A stretch of 49,636 nucleotides of DNA, from assembly GCA_005281725.1 (NCBI GenBank), contig SSBO01000001.1, positions 10,020,862 through 10,070,497 of the forward strand, given 5' to 3'. The position numbers and the translations under genes are program-made. This document shows positions 36,301-46,660 of this stretch, piece by piece. Origin of the DNA: Wuchereria bancrofti. Its lineage: Eukaryota; Nematoda; Chromadorea; Rhabditida; Onchocercidae. How positions within the stretch are numbered: position 1 is the stretch's first letter; every line of letters starts with the position of its first letter. Under the pieces are notes generated by a model. It did no database searches. It had not been told where the DNA came from and saw nothing but the letters and a program-made list of their open reading frames with translations.

Positions 36301-39300
36301 TGTTAATTCATGTTCAGGAAGAATTGTTTGTTCTAATGGATTATGTGAAGATTGTTGAGTGTTAACAGTGATATCATCTGATATTGTTGAATCAATGCTC
36401 ATTCTTGATGGTATCCTTTCAGTATGTGATATGATAATTGGTACTTGTTGAGGTAATTCCGATTCATATGATAATAAATCGGAATGATTAAGTGGTGTAA
36501 TTGGTAAATTAGTTGTATGCTCAGTGGTAGATAAATCCGTTTGGTGCTGATATGATTGATAATAATTCGTATAATTACTACCTAACAGGTAATCTTGTTG
36601 TTGTTGTTGTTGCAATTGTTGTTGTTGTTGCAATTGTTGTTGTTGTTGTTGCAATTGTTGTTGTTGTTGTTGTTGATAGTGTTGTGAATCAGTATCAGGA
36701 ATATACTCCACTAATGGTGTGGATAAATTGTCATCCACGATCGGAAGACGATCAACTCCAATACGAGATTCTTCAAGCACTAGACTAGTGTTTACTGTAA
36801 AAATGCAATATTTAAAATTTATTTATTATATTTTAAAATTTAAAATTTAGTTCGAAATTAATAATTTATAGCTTGAAAATTTTCTAAATTATTAATATTG
36901 TAAAAACTTTTTTTTTTTTTTACTTTAGACACAAAAAGAAAGAAAACATTGAACTGAAAATTTTTAATTTTTTTAAAAAAAGAAATTTTTTTTTTAAAAC
37001 ATTTTTTTATAAAGTACTTAAATGATTTTTCTTTTTTCTTTTCCCTCCTTTTTTTTCAGGAGTAATTCTCAAAAAATTTTTCATTATTTAATGATTTGTA
37101 GAAAAATGTAAGAATTTATTTTTGCGTTAAAATGATACGAAAATGATTGGAAAAAAAGAAATGATTTTTTCATAAAATTTTTTTTTCGATTTGTTTTTAA
37201 AAATGTTTTGCATTAGTTGTCGAATGAATGAAAGAATCGAAAATTTTGAGCATTTTCATTCGAATTATGCATAATTAGTAAAAATTTAGTTTCATAAAAT
37301 AACAAATGAGAAAAATATAATAATTAAAACATTTCAATAGATTTTTATTAAAATGAAAGTATTTTTTTCACAACTTGATTGTCAATTTTTTTCAAGAAAA
37401 ATTTCAACGGTTTTGGAAAAAAAATTTTTTTTTTTCAACTAAGCCATCGAACTTTTACAACTTCCTTTTAAAAAAATTTGAATAGTCTTGAAAAAAAAAA
37501 ATTTTTTTTTTCAACCAAACTATCGGATAACAATTTATCAAAACATTACAAATATGATAAATACCATTTTGTCATTTTTAAATCCCTCTGGAAATAAATG
37601 GAATTGTTGTAGCAATTTTCAATCAATTCAAATTTTCTCAGCAATAACACTTAAAACGTATTATCTCATATATCATTGAAATATTTTGCGAACAAATTCA
37701 AATTTAGCCAAAAATTTTTTGAATTATGGAAAAAAAAACGAGTTAAATCTAAAAATTTTCCAAAAATTTAGAAAATTTTCAAGTGATTAAATTATAAAAT
37801 TCTGAAATTTTACAGCAAACTTTTTTTCCCTTCTTTTCCCACTTTTTTTTTAAATATTATTATGAGAAAACTAGTCGAAAATTTGTACTGAATTATGAAA
37901 AATTGAAAATAAAATTTTAGAATTAAAAAAAACTTACATGTCGGATACGATATGTCATCGTCAACTTCAATAAGTTCATTTGGACATTCGATCTCTTCCA
38001 GTAACTGATAATTACTTCGGCCTATCTAAAATTTCTTACTTTCAATAATACACACAAAATAAAAATAAATAAATAATAATAAAAAAAAATCAATCGTTAC
38101 ATCAATTTTTCGTTTAAATGAAAATTATCAATGAGATTAAAATTTTTATAAAAAAAGATATACACTGCTTTTGATAGTAGCAATAATTAACATTTGGTAA
38201 CATAAAAAAAATTAATTACTAAATTTTTTTTTTTTAAATTTCATTTTATTTTTTCACTAAATAATAAATCGGATCTTTTTTTTTGAAATTTTTTTTGAAA
38301 TTTTTTGAAAGCTTTTGAAGAAAGCATATTAGTTTTTGCATAAATATTCGTCTTTAGTTTAATTTACAATTTAAAAATTAATAAATTAGTGTTAAGATTA
38401 AGTGAAATGAAAACATTAACCTAAAAGTTAATTGCTTTTTATTTTTGGAGTTATCAGGTTTATCAGGTCAATTAACAATATATTTCAAGAATTTACTGAA
38501 CAAAAAAAAAAAAGACAAAAGGAGAAAGGAAGCGCAATTTTCCGGTGATTTTAGTAAATAATTCACCGGGGCGGTAATTGTATAAGTTGCTTGTGAATTG
38601 ACCATTGCATCACTGTTCCAACTTCCACTCATCATCTATAATTTTAGGTTAGCACTTATGATGATAAATCAGTTAGGCAGTTAGTAATTTCAGGTTTCCC
38701 AGAAAAAAAAAATTATAAATTTTGGTTAATCAATAAATAATATTTCAAAAAATTTAATCACTTTTTTCCTTTTCTTGATATAGTAGACTGATTTAGAAAA
38801 TAATGAATGAAAGAAATAAAAGATTGAAAAAATTTAACTTTGAACTGATTAAAAATAAATATAAATAAAATTGATAAAAAAAAATTTCCAACAAAAAATG
38901 AATGATTTTGAAAAGAAAAAATATGGGTGGAAAAAAAATGAAATATTTAATGATTTAAATTTTATGAAAATTTTTTCAGTGAAATAATTTCAAAAGTATT
39001 GCTGCTGTTGTTAACACTACTAACATAAACAACATTTAGCTTTTCATAAATTAGAACTATAAAATGATTAATTAATTTACTAATTTCAATGAACAGAAAT
39101 GAATTTTGCAAATAAATCATTAACAATGAGAAATAATAATTCAATTAAATTCAAAATTTTATCTGCAAATTTTCTTTTCATCAAATATTATTAGTAGTTA
39201 TGAATTCTTATTTATATCATTTGAATATTGATGCTAAGTGCTAATTATAAATAATATTTCAGAAGTAAAAAAACAAAATTTGTAAATTCTGAAAAGAAAA

Positions 39301-42300
39301 ATTTAATTTATCATGTAACAAAAAAAAAAAAAACTAAATTAAATTTCATTAAATCAAATCTCTCATCTTTTTTTCATTTTAAAAATGGATTAATCAAATT
39401 TTAGTAATAATAATTTCTTTTTTTTTTTTTTGTAAAAAGAAAAAGAAAATTAAGAAAGAAAAAGAAAAGAAAAGAAAAGAAAAGAAGAAATGAATGCAAT
39501 GTGAAAAATGTATAAAATAAATTATCAGAAAAAATTTTTTTAAAAAGGTATCTATATATTGGTCGAAATGTAAAATTGAGAAGAGGAAATATCAGTTGAA
39601 ACCAGTTAATTCGTTCTCGTTATCACTTCCCAAACAATCGATCATGGCAGCACTTATCAGAAACACAAAAGAAAATAATAAAACATTTTGAGACATTTGT
39701 TCCATATAAATTGTCATCATTCGGAAGTATCAAATATTATCAACCAAACTGATAAGAAATCAAAAACCGTTATCATTTTAATTTCTCACAAACTAATTTT
39801 CATAACAATCATTCAACAAAATAGTAAATATAGTTGTTAAAAAAGATTAGAATTATTTAATACTAATATGTTTATTTATAACTTGTAGTATCTATTTTAA
39901 AATACGTGATATCAAGATACGTAATACGTGACACTAATACGTGACACCTTTTTTTTGTTTTTTTTTGGTAGCTATCAGAATTATTAGATATAGAATTATT
40001 TATATTATTTTATAATACTTAAATTATATTGAAAGATTTTACAAATAATTTCCTCAACTATTCCTCCTATATCAAAAATTACTCTTTCATCTAAATTAGG
40101 TTAGTCAATATCCGACATATCAAAATTCCACATATAACTTTAGAACATTTTCGAAATTAATCAATCAAAAAAGAATAATTGTCGAGAAAAAAAGGTATAC
40201 TTAAAATTAAAATTAGCTATTATTGAAATATGCAAAAATTTTTTTTTAAACATTTTGGATAATTCAAATATAACGATTGATCTATTTATTATTATAATTT
40301 CTTTCACTTTGTCATCTCATTCTATCTTATTATATCGTTTAATTTATAAGATTAATTTTTTTTTTACTAATTTATGAAATTAATAGTTAAATTAACCATT
40401 GAACGATCGAGGATAGATGAAGAGCCAAATGAACTGACTGAAGTCATACTAATATCCATAGATGGTACTGTTACTGATTGTGTTGTTCGATCTTCTGTTG
40501 ACATTATCATACCACCACCAGCAATTGCCGGAATTGCTGATCGTACTAACTTCTACAAAAAAAAAAACAAACAAACAAAAATGTTGCTTTATTACATGAA
40601 ATGTTGCAGATGAATATGATCAGATATGGTTGATAAATTATAATAAACCGGACTAAACCAGATCAAATATGGTTGATAAGTTATAATAAACCGGATTGAA
40701 CCGGATTCTATAGAGTGATAAATTATAACAAACCGGATTAAACCAGATCAAGCATCACTAATAAATCATAATAAACCGGATTAAACCGGATCAGATACGA
40801 TTGATAATTTATAATAAACCGAATTTATGAAATGTCATCAAAAAAAGTCATTCTATTTGCCTCATTTAAATCATATGCATATATGTAATTGAAATTTATT
40901 AAATCCCAAAAAAAAAAAAGGAAAAAATGGAAGGATTAATTAAGAACTTATTCAAATTGCAGGCGTTGCATCATACAACGTCCAAAAATTCATTTTAAAA
41001 AAAGAAAAAAAAAGAGTAATTTAAGCGAAACATTAATTTCAATTGTTGTATTACTAGTTTGTGAAATATAAATTTATTCTGATGATAATTATATTATCAA
41101 TATTTTAATGAAATTAAAACTTTTTTTCAAGAAGAATTAGATAGATTAAAGGTTAAAAAAGAAAATTTGATAGAATAAGCTGATTAATGATGATTAAACT
41201 AAAAATTAATATGATTAGAAGAGAAGTTATAACAAAAATCAACAATAATAGCACATGACTGCTATTTAAAACAAGTTTTAAATCAAACAACGTTTCATTC
41301 ATTCTTGTTTGTTTAACAAACTCCCAAAAAAAAAAAAAAATGTAATCCTAATTCTTTTACCCTACCAACAATAGTTATAATTATTTTAGATCTAAAAAGT
41401 TTTCAGTTAGTTAAATTATACTACTAAAATTTCATTTAAAAAAGAAAAAAAAACAAGAAAAAAAGACATTTATGAAATGGCAAAATTTTAGAATGATTTA
41501 TTTGAAAATAATTTTTTTTTAAATTTGAATTTCCCAGCATCAAAATCTGATAAACAAAAAAAAAAAAAATGTGGAAAATTTTGTTTGTGGTAATTTCGTG
41601 AGAATGCTATTCAATCATTAGAAGTTGACAGACAAAAAATTAAAATTGTGAAATATCATCGTTTTTTTTTTAATTTCAAATTTTTTTAAAGGAAAAATTT
41701 CAAAAAAAGAAGACGTAAATTGTAAATTCTTCATAAGAATGATATTTTAATAACAAAAAGAAAAGTAAATATAATTTTAATATGATGTAAAATTACAGCC
41801 TAAGTTGTAATTAAATGACCTAGTTGCAAATTTAAATCTGAATTAATTTCGTTTAAAAAAGAATTGGGAAAATTAATGAAATAATTGAAACAATTTTAGA
41901 AAATTTACAGACATATTACAAATTTTATTTTTCCTAAAAATGATATATCAATTAAAAAGTAAAACTTTCTAAACATTTTCATTTTATTGACATATACTTT
42001 TATTCATTTTTAAATTAAAATTGCTTGATACTTTCTAAAAAAGTTAATTATATTTAATATAATACTTATCAATTATTAAAATGATAAGAATAAAAAAAAG
42101 TGTGAAAACAAGAATAGCTAATGATGATAATAACAATGAAACAATCATTAAATGACTAATTGATATCAATAATCATTTAACTGATAACAATAACAATCAA
42201 TAATCATTAATTTGATTGTTGTGAAAAGCGAAAAATTTTGCTTAGATTCAAAAAGTTTCTATTTTTCAAAAAATAAAAAAATTTTTCTAATAGTAATTTT

Positions 42301-44739
42301 AAACAAATTGGAAAAAAGAAAAGTGAAAACTTTCTTCTTTCTATCTTTCTTTTTTTTTTCTTGAAAAGAACAAAATTTTCAATACTTATAACTGATGAAT
42401 GAGTTTTAAAGGAACACTAAGATTCATTAACTTTAAGCTTAAATCTTCGATTAGCATTTTGTTTTTTCTCAAAATCACAGAATGAAGTGTTGCTGTACTT
42501 TTGAAATATTTTGATAACAAATCAGAAATGAAATGAGTAAAGAAGAAAAAAAAAAAAGAAAAAAGCTTGTTGCCAAGAAATTTTATGGCTCTTTATTTTA
42601 TGAGCTAATTTTCATTTCTTAAAAAAAAAAAGAAAAAAAAAAGAATTAACAATTCTTCAAGAATAATTATGTATGATTAATAAATTGAAAGGAATGAAAA
42701 TAGATAGAAATGCGATGCATTTTGACCTCCAATAATGTTTGAATATAATAGAATTGACTAGAAAAATATTATAATTTTTAATCATCAAAAAAAAAAAAAA
42801 TTCATTAATTATAACTTTAAAACCTTTTTAATTGCAAAACCTCTTTCAATTCTAATAATAGGAAAAAATTACTAAATTATAACTTTAAAACCTTTTAATT
42901 GTAAAATTTCTTTGAATTCTAATAAAATCACAAAATTATAACTTTAAAACCTTTTAATTGTAAAATTTCTTTGAACTCTAACAATAAGAAAAAAAAAATC
43001 ATTAAATTATAAACTTCTTTTAATCTTTTAATTGGAAAACTTTTTTTTTTTTGAACTCTAATAATATAAAGTAAAGAAAACTAACTTCTTCACGTTTTAC
43101 TGATATTGGCACTTGTTGTAACAATTCCACTTTATAGGAAGGCGCAAATATGCCATGTTGTGGCGCACAATGAAAATATGCAATACCTTAAAAGAATTTA
43201 TTTTTAGAATAAACTTTTCTCTCTCTCTCTCCCTCTCTCTCTCTCTCTTTTAAAAACTTTATGAAATTATCTTAAAAAAAGTGCAAAGAAAATATCAAAC
43301 ACTAATACTATTCAATTTTTTTTTTTTAATGAAAATAAGAAATAATTTAGGTTTAGCTTAGATATGAAATCTGATACCTAAATTTTATTTGCAATGAAAT
43401 TTAAAATAATTAATTCGATTAAAATATAAATATTAGATAAACACAAATTAAGGATTGATGCAAAACTAGTTTTATAAGTATCGAATTAACTGACAAAATA
43501 ATTACATCCAAAATAAAATCATTGCTAATAGGAAAATTGAAGTCAGTGACACTGTTCATATTAAATTGCTAGACAAAAAGAAAAAAAATTGTGCTTATAC
43601 CAAATTAAAACAAAAAAAAAATTAAATTTTAAATAAAATATTTTAGATTTCATTTTTATTTCAGCATTTCTTCACTTAATATTTCTCATTTCTTTTATAT
43701 TCCTTACACTCAAACATATTCAAAAAAGTTGAAAATAGAATCGTTCATCAATCATTTCAAAAAATTATTTAATTACTTAATTAGCTAACAACAGTTATAT
43801 TTTAAAATAGTTATTCCAATTTCATCGGAATAATTATAAAACAAGGAATTTACTGTTTTAATTAAAATTTAATTTTAGAGTAACAATTTTTTCCTTCAAT
43901 TCAATTTCTGAATTGAAGAATTTTAAATTTTGTAAAAAACGAATTCTAAATTTTAAAATTTTGAAATTTGAAGAATTCCAAACCATATTGTTTATTTCAA
44001 TTTTGTAGAATTACAAAAATTATTTTAATATTGAACAATCGTCTAATTTAAATTAGAAAAACATTCTTAATTTAGTAAAACTTTTAAGGATGAATTACTC
44101 TATCAATAATAATGCAAAACTATAAAATAACATAAACATAAACAATTGTCCTCAATTTGAATTTACCAAAATATTATTCAATTTATATGAATTATAAATT
44201 TCTCCTAAAAATTTATTTAAATATTAAAAATATCAACAAACCTTGATAGGTACCATCATGTTTTCCTTCAGGACGATCCAATTCTATGCCACAAAAAATA
44301 CCTGTCTTACCTTCTACCGGACCAACATACATTAATGTACCGGAACCAACTCGTCCTACAATTACTTTCTTTCCTATATCTCTTTTACTGATCAATTCAC
44401 CTTCGTTTGAAGCCTGAAATTATGCAAATTTAAAAAATAACACATTTAGGTGTAATTTATCAAATAGCAATTCCTCTTGCAAAATAATTATTCTTTCTTT
44501 AAAGAAATATAAAGATAACAAAATTCAATCATTTCGATCAAAAATACCTGAATCATATGATAGTTTAATGAAATCCGGAAGAAAAAAAAAGGATCCGAAA
44601 TTGATAGTATTTCCTGATTTACTGAGAAGACAAAGAAATAATGAAAGAAGACAAGATATATGTGATGATCATATGAATAATATCTATGTGACAAATTAGA
44701 GGTTGCAAAAAGATTCCCTCCAGAAAAACCAGTTGACAT
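15575..44739 (-). CDS. CAP-Gly domain coiled-coil protein, CLIP-like microtubule-binding
   Basis: Exons on the minus strand: 44548-44739 (uncertain), 44242-44413, 43086-43186, 40397-40552, 38567-38635, 37938-38025, 36289-36794, 35862-36044, 35057-35276, 28882-29085, 27927-28034, 26518-26619, 25352-25437, 24997-25042, 24177-24260, 21007-21062, 18200-18412, 17730-17926, 17432-17596, 17125-17228, 16354-16464, 16188-16263, 15575-15683. All phases agree; the last 22 exons give 1051 residues, the first adds 64. The CAP-Gly domain (about 76-147) has VGRVGSGTLMYVG, GKHDG and YFHCAPQHGIFAP. Then come Ser/Thr-rich and Q-rich linkers, a basic part (NAKRRRNEALK), and coiled coils from ~780 on. Near the C-terminus is STIP, an EB1-binding SxIP-type motif. 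CAP-Gly proteins bind tubulin or EB1 tails at microtubule plus ends. C. elegans M01A8.2 (CLIP-1-like) may be the counterpart, from memory. Confidence 0.85.
15720..16047. repeat. 155-bp direct duplication flanking an 18-N gap
   Basis: Bases 15720-15874 recur at 15893-16047 with no difference that I can see. The 18 Ns (15875-15892) lie exactly between the copies. It is inside the last intron of the CAP-Gly gene. The simplest reading is two contig ends that overlap but were scaffolded rather than merged. Confidence 0.9.
16465..17124 (-). repeat. Intron with imperfect (ATT/ATC)n trinucleotide tract
   Basis: Within this CAP-Gly intron, about 16670-16900 on the plus strand is nearly all ATT, TTG, ATC and ACT triplets, an old, interrupted trinucleotide repeat. 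The rest is homopolymer-rich intron. No exon was seen. Confidence 0.7.
19331..19650. repeat. 159-bp tandem duplication
   Basis: The block starting GTCCATCTGCTCAATATAGC at 19331 recurs at 19490 with only a few differences. It is a recent direct tandem duplication in an intron. Confidence 0.85.
19623..19904. repeat. About 145-bp tandem duplication
   Basis: The block from 19623, containing GATAGTTATCATAAAGTTGC, recurs from about 19768 with several substitutions and small deletions. It overlaps the end of the 159-bp duplication, so the two events are layered. Confidence 0.75.
20680..21000. repeat. Degenerate tandem repeat, ~169-bp period
   Basis: The motif AGCATATCTAACTCTA followed by AAATAACACTTCCATTATGA occurs at about 20753 and 20922. 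A related half-unit (AATCTAATCATGCACACCTA) lies between them. A last half-unit, AATCTAATCATTACACATAC, runs into the splice donor of exon 21007-21062. Confidence 0.65.
21063..24176 (-). other. 3.1-kb intron of the CAP-Gly gene
   Basis: It contains a 33-base poly(A) run (21336-21368), a (TC)n run near 21685-21707, a (GAA)n run near 21822-21842, and a short less AT-rich patch at about 22840-22985. The 230 bases next to the downstream exon stay open in frame and encode a hydrophobic peptide (see findings). No other exon candidate was seen. Confidence 0.6.
21336..21368. repeat. Poly(A) homopolymer of 33 bases
   Basis: An uninterrupted A run on the plus strand, the longest homopolymer noticed here. 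No target-site duplication or retroelement sequence was seen beside it. Confidence 0.9.
24261..24996 (-). other. CAP-Gly intron, nothing recognised
   Basis: AT-rich intron of 736 bases with scattered ATTCATT runs. No exon, repeat array or RNA was recognised. Confidence 0.6.
25438..26517 (-). other. CAP-Gly intron, nothing recognised
   Basis: About 1.1 kb. The parts around 25690-25800 and 26050-26150 are less AT-rich than the neighbouring intron but have no open frame or known motif. Confidence 0.55.
26620..27926 (-). repeat. 1.3-kb intron with short CTGTAAAACAG-type repeats
   Basis: Around 26715-26770 a CTGTAAAACAGCCA-like unit of about 17 bases is repeated three to four times. Related CTGTAACATGACTG pieces follow at about 26870-26930. 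The rest is plain AT-rich intron. Confidence 0.6.
28035..28881 (-). other. CAP-Gly intron, nothing recognised
   Basis: 847 bases of AT-rich intron. No exon or repeat array was seen. Confidence 0.55.
31012..32424. repeat. 674-bp direct duplication flanking a 65-N gap
   Basis: Bases 31012-31685 recur at 31751-32424, including long T and A runs, with no difference seen. The Ns occupy 31686-31750, exactly between the copies. This strongly suggests an unmerged assembly overlap rather than a real segmental duplication. Confidence 0.9.
33573..33950. repeat. (GAAT)n tetranucleotide array, ~375 bp
   Basis: Nearly continuous TGAA units interrupted by single changes (GAAC, GATT, AATAA, AATT, GAGT). 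Two successive 60-base blocks, 33721-33780 and 33781-33840, are identical including their interruptions, showing higher-order duplication. On the minus strand it reads as an open Ile-His-Ser-Phe repeat, which I regard as a by-product. Confidence 0.92.
34714..34905 (+). repeat. Three-copy ~60-bp repeat with CCTTTGACC core
   Basis: The core CCTTTGACC occurs at about 34732, 34793 and 34862. Each is followed by (A)TAATA.TCCACAA..TG(T)TCTCT. Copies are diverged. A 107-residue frame stays open across them (34695-35018), but its repeats simply mirror the DNA. Confidence 0.7.
35410..35875 (-). repeat. ~40-bp tandem array carrying repeated splice donors
   Basis: About 12 copies of a 36-43 base unit. 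On the minus strand each reads like AAGCCAAGACCA|GTAAGT followed by T-run, GTTTTAATTTC and A-run. The copy at 35857-35875 is the real end of exon 35862-36044. At least six copies keep a GTAAGT; others have GTAAAT or GCAAGT. Confidence 0.9.
36595..36675 (-). repeat. CAA/CAG trinucleotide tract encoding polyglutamine
   Basis: On the minus strand this is almost pure CAA with rare TTG, giving a run of about 27 residues: blocks of five to seven Gln separated by single Leu. It lies in exon 36289-36794, in the linker after the CAP-Gly domain (about residues 300-326). Confidence 0.92.
36795..37937 (-). other. CAP-Gly intron, nothing recognised
   Basis: 1.1 kb of T/A homopolymer-rich intron. No exon candidate or array was seen. 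Confidence 0.6.
38636..40396 (-). other. 1.8-kb CAP-Gly intron
   Basis: AT-rich. A run of GATA-type sites (five TTATCA/TGATAA within 39619-39780) and short AAATACGTGA(C/T)A direct repeats at about 39900-39950 are the only patterns noticed. No exon seen. Confidence 0.5.
40615..40830. repeat. 43-bp tandem array with AAACCGGATT core
   Basis: About four and a half copies of GATAAATTATAATAAACCGG plus ATTAAACCGGATCAGATATGGTT-like sequence. The CCGG cores make it less AT-rich than its surroundings. Confidence 0.85.
42795..43080. repeat. Four-copy 58-76-bp tandem array
   Basis: Units contain AATTATAACTTTAAAACC, then TTTTAATTG.AAAA, then CTCTAA.AATA. Copies start at about 42805, 42874, 42932 and 43003. 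The last unit ends just before the donor of exon 43086-43186. Confidence 0.8.
43187..44241 (-). repeat. CAP-Gly intron with a (CT)n microsatellite
   Basis: A CT-rich dinucleotide run with two CC interruptions occupies about 43217-43248, close to the acceptor of exon 43086-43186. The rest is AT-rich intron that interrupts the CAP-Gly domain itself. Confidence 0.7.
44548..44739 (-). CDS. Possible first coding exon of the CAP-Gly gene
   Basis: This open stretch starts MSTGFSGGNLFATSN, ends at a CAG|GTATTT donor and joins in phase 0 to the CAP-Gly exon. A TTTTAG acceptor at 44817 lies 77 bases upstream and could take a spliced leader. The middle part is strange: an aromatic, hydrophobic run (IYLVFFHYFFVFSV) overlaps a strong TCTTCTCAG acceptor at 44622. 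If that acceptor is used, translation would begin at ATG 44556 (MIQASNEGE), only 22 residues before the CAP-Gly fold. Both starts are possible. Confidence 0.45.
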
Positions 44740-44883
44740 TAACTTTTTTATTTTTAATATATCAATAATGATAGTAGCATCAGCGGTATATTCTTTTGCT
44801 TCAAGATTTTAGGATACTAAAATTTAAATTTATCCAGAATTTAAAATCTACCTAGAATTATATCCAAAATTGCCTTTTCAATT

Positions 44884-45690
44884 TATCAGTGTTACTGATA
44901 CAAGAAATGATAATGATTGAAAGAAACGAATAAATCAACAAGGTGTCAGAATAATACTGATAATTTGAAACAGATAGCTATCAGACTATTTCCGTATCGC
45001 ACTACCAATTTTAGACCGGAAATGAAATTGACGTAAGAGAAACCGGAAATGAAATTGACGAATAAACAATTAAAATAAATGCCATAAAATATTTCACATT
45101 TAAATGTCAGAACTATGATAAAAATTAACCAAGAAGTATCATTTTGAAATTGTTCAGTTCATTTTATTTGTTCTAAAAATTACCAATGAAATAAATAAGT
45201 TATCAAAAGTTTATCACTAAAGTTATCTCATATCTTTTGATAACGACACAGATGTATGATATGTTATCATCTGTGAAGAAAATAATACCAACGATATATT
45301 ATAACAAGTAAGTACCTAAAATTTAAGAAATTTGTTTACTCAATAATGCAATGAATTAATTTCATCATAATAAGGTTACTTTTATAACTGATAAGATTAA
45401 TTAAGATCAAAAAAAAAATTACCTTATCACTCGCCGATTTATACATTATAAACTATCAATTCTTGGCCACCATAAAATGCTGCAAATGCATAAATTTACA
45501 TATATAATTGAAATTTTTTTTTCAAAAAAAAATGAAACACAAACATTTTAGTAAAATTGAAAAGAAAAATATGACAAAAGCGCCTTATTGTGTAATCATT
45601 TATCAGATAAGAAGCAATCAAAGCTTATCATCAATGAACGGGCAAATAAATAAATTGATGAAGGAAGAAAGTAAAATAATTTGATAAACA
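44884..45690. promoter_or_regulatory. Cluster of GATA-factor motifs upstream of the CAP-Gly gene
   Basis: I count 18 matches to (A/T)GATA(A/G) on both strands in about 800 bases just upstream of the gene's 5' end, for example TTATCA at 45200, 45210 and 45263, and TATCAGATAAG near 45601. At this base composition I would expect four or five. Confidence 0.45.
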
Positions 45691-46660
45691 GAATAAAATA
45701 GTTAAAATGTAAATTTAAATTATTTGAAATTAATAAAACAAAAAAAAAGAAAAATGAATAATTCATAATTGTTATGTCAAATGAAGCAGAAACAGTACTG
45801 CAAGTGAGTTAAGCGGAAAATAGAAATCGATTTCCGAACTAGTATTAAAATATATTATTACTGCGATGCCAAATGTTTGTTTATTGCCGGCTGTCACATG
45901 AGATAGCAAATGGGAGTCTTAATTAATTATTAAGCTTGATTGAAAATTAAAATTTGAATAAGAAATGAAAAAATATGCTTGCAAAATTAATTATAAAATT
46001 AATTTACTCGAAATTATTGTCAAATTTTAATGATTCAATTGGAAATTATTGTTAAATTTCAGAAACAAAAACAACTGAACAAAATGAATAGGTAAATTTG
46101 TTCAGAAAAATTTTTTTAAGACAAACAGAATTGGTTTTTTAGTCAAAAACTTTTTGCTTTATCCACTAATGGAACTAAATTAGTAGAATTAGAAAAATAA
46201 TTGATAAAACGAGAGAGAAATGTTTTCTTTTTTTTTTTTTTTTTTTTAAATATTTAATGAGTTATTCTAATAGTTATTTTAAATATTTAATAAGTTTTAG
46301 TATAAATTTGAATATGAAGCAAATAAAATGAAATAACATTTGGTGAAGAAGTGATGCATTTTTTTTTTTTATGCGAAAAAATCATTTCAAATTTGGTAAT
46401 CCTTTAATGGACCAATTTGTAGTTCTTATGGTTAGACTAAAAATGAGATTAAATTAAGTTGAAAAATTAAACTAGGATTGAAGTTAAGTTAAATTAAAAA
46501 AAAAAATTACAAATGTTGAATTAAATTGTATAAAAATAAATTATAAAAATAAAAATAAAAAAAAATAACTTTATAAAGGTAAAAAATAAATTTATACAGG
46601 TAAAAAAAAATGAAGTGTTGTATAGTTGAAAGTGTAATTTTTTACTCAAATGAGTGAAAA
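45691..46660. other. Intergenic, nothing recognised
   Basis: AT-rich flank with homopolymers. No open frame, RNA or array was seen. Confidence 0.5.

Larger units (their letters stand above)
40553..43085 (-). other. 2.5-kb CAP-Gly intron with two tandem arrays
   Basis: It holds the AAACCGGATT array near its 3' end (40615-40830) and the AACTTTAAAACCTTTTAATT array at its 5' end (42795-43080). The middle is plain AT-rich intron. Confidence 0.6.

Noticed and set aside
36552..36788. Plus-strand Val-rich frame
   Set aside because: Antisense shadow of the polyglutamine exon.
40374..40613. Plus-strand 79-residue frame
   Set aside because: Antisense shadow of CAP-Gly exon 40397-40552, whose minus-strand frame joins its neighbours in phase.
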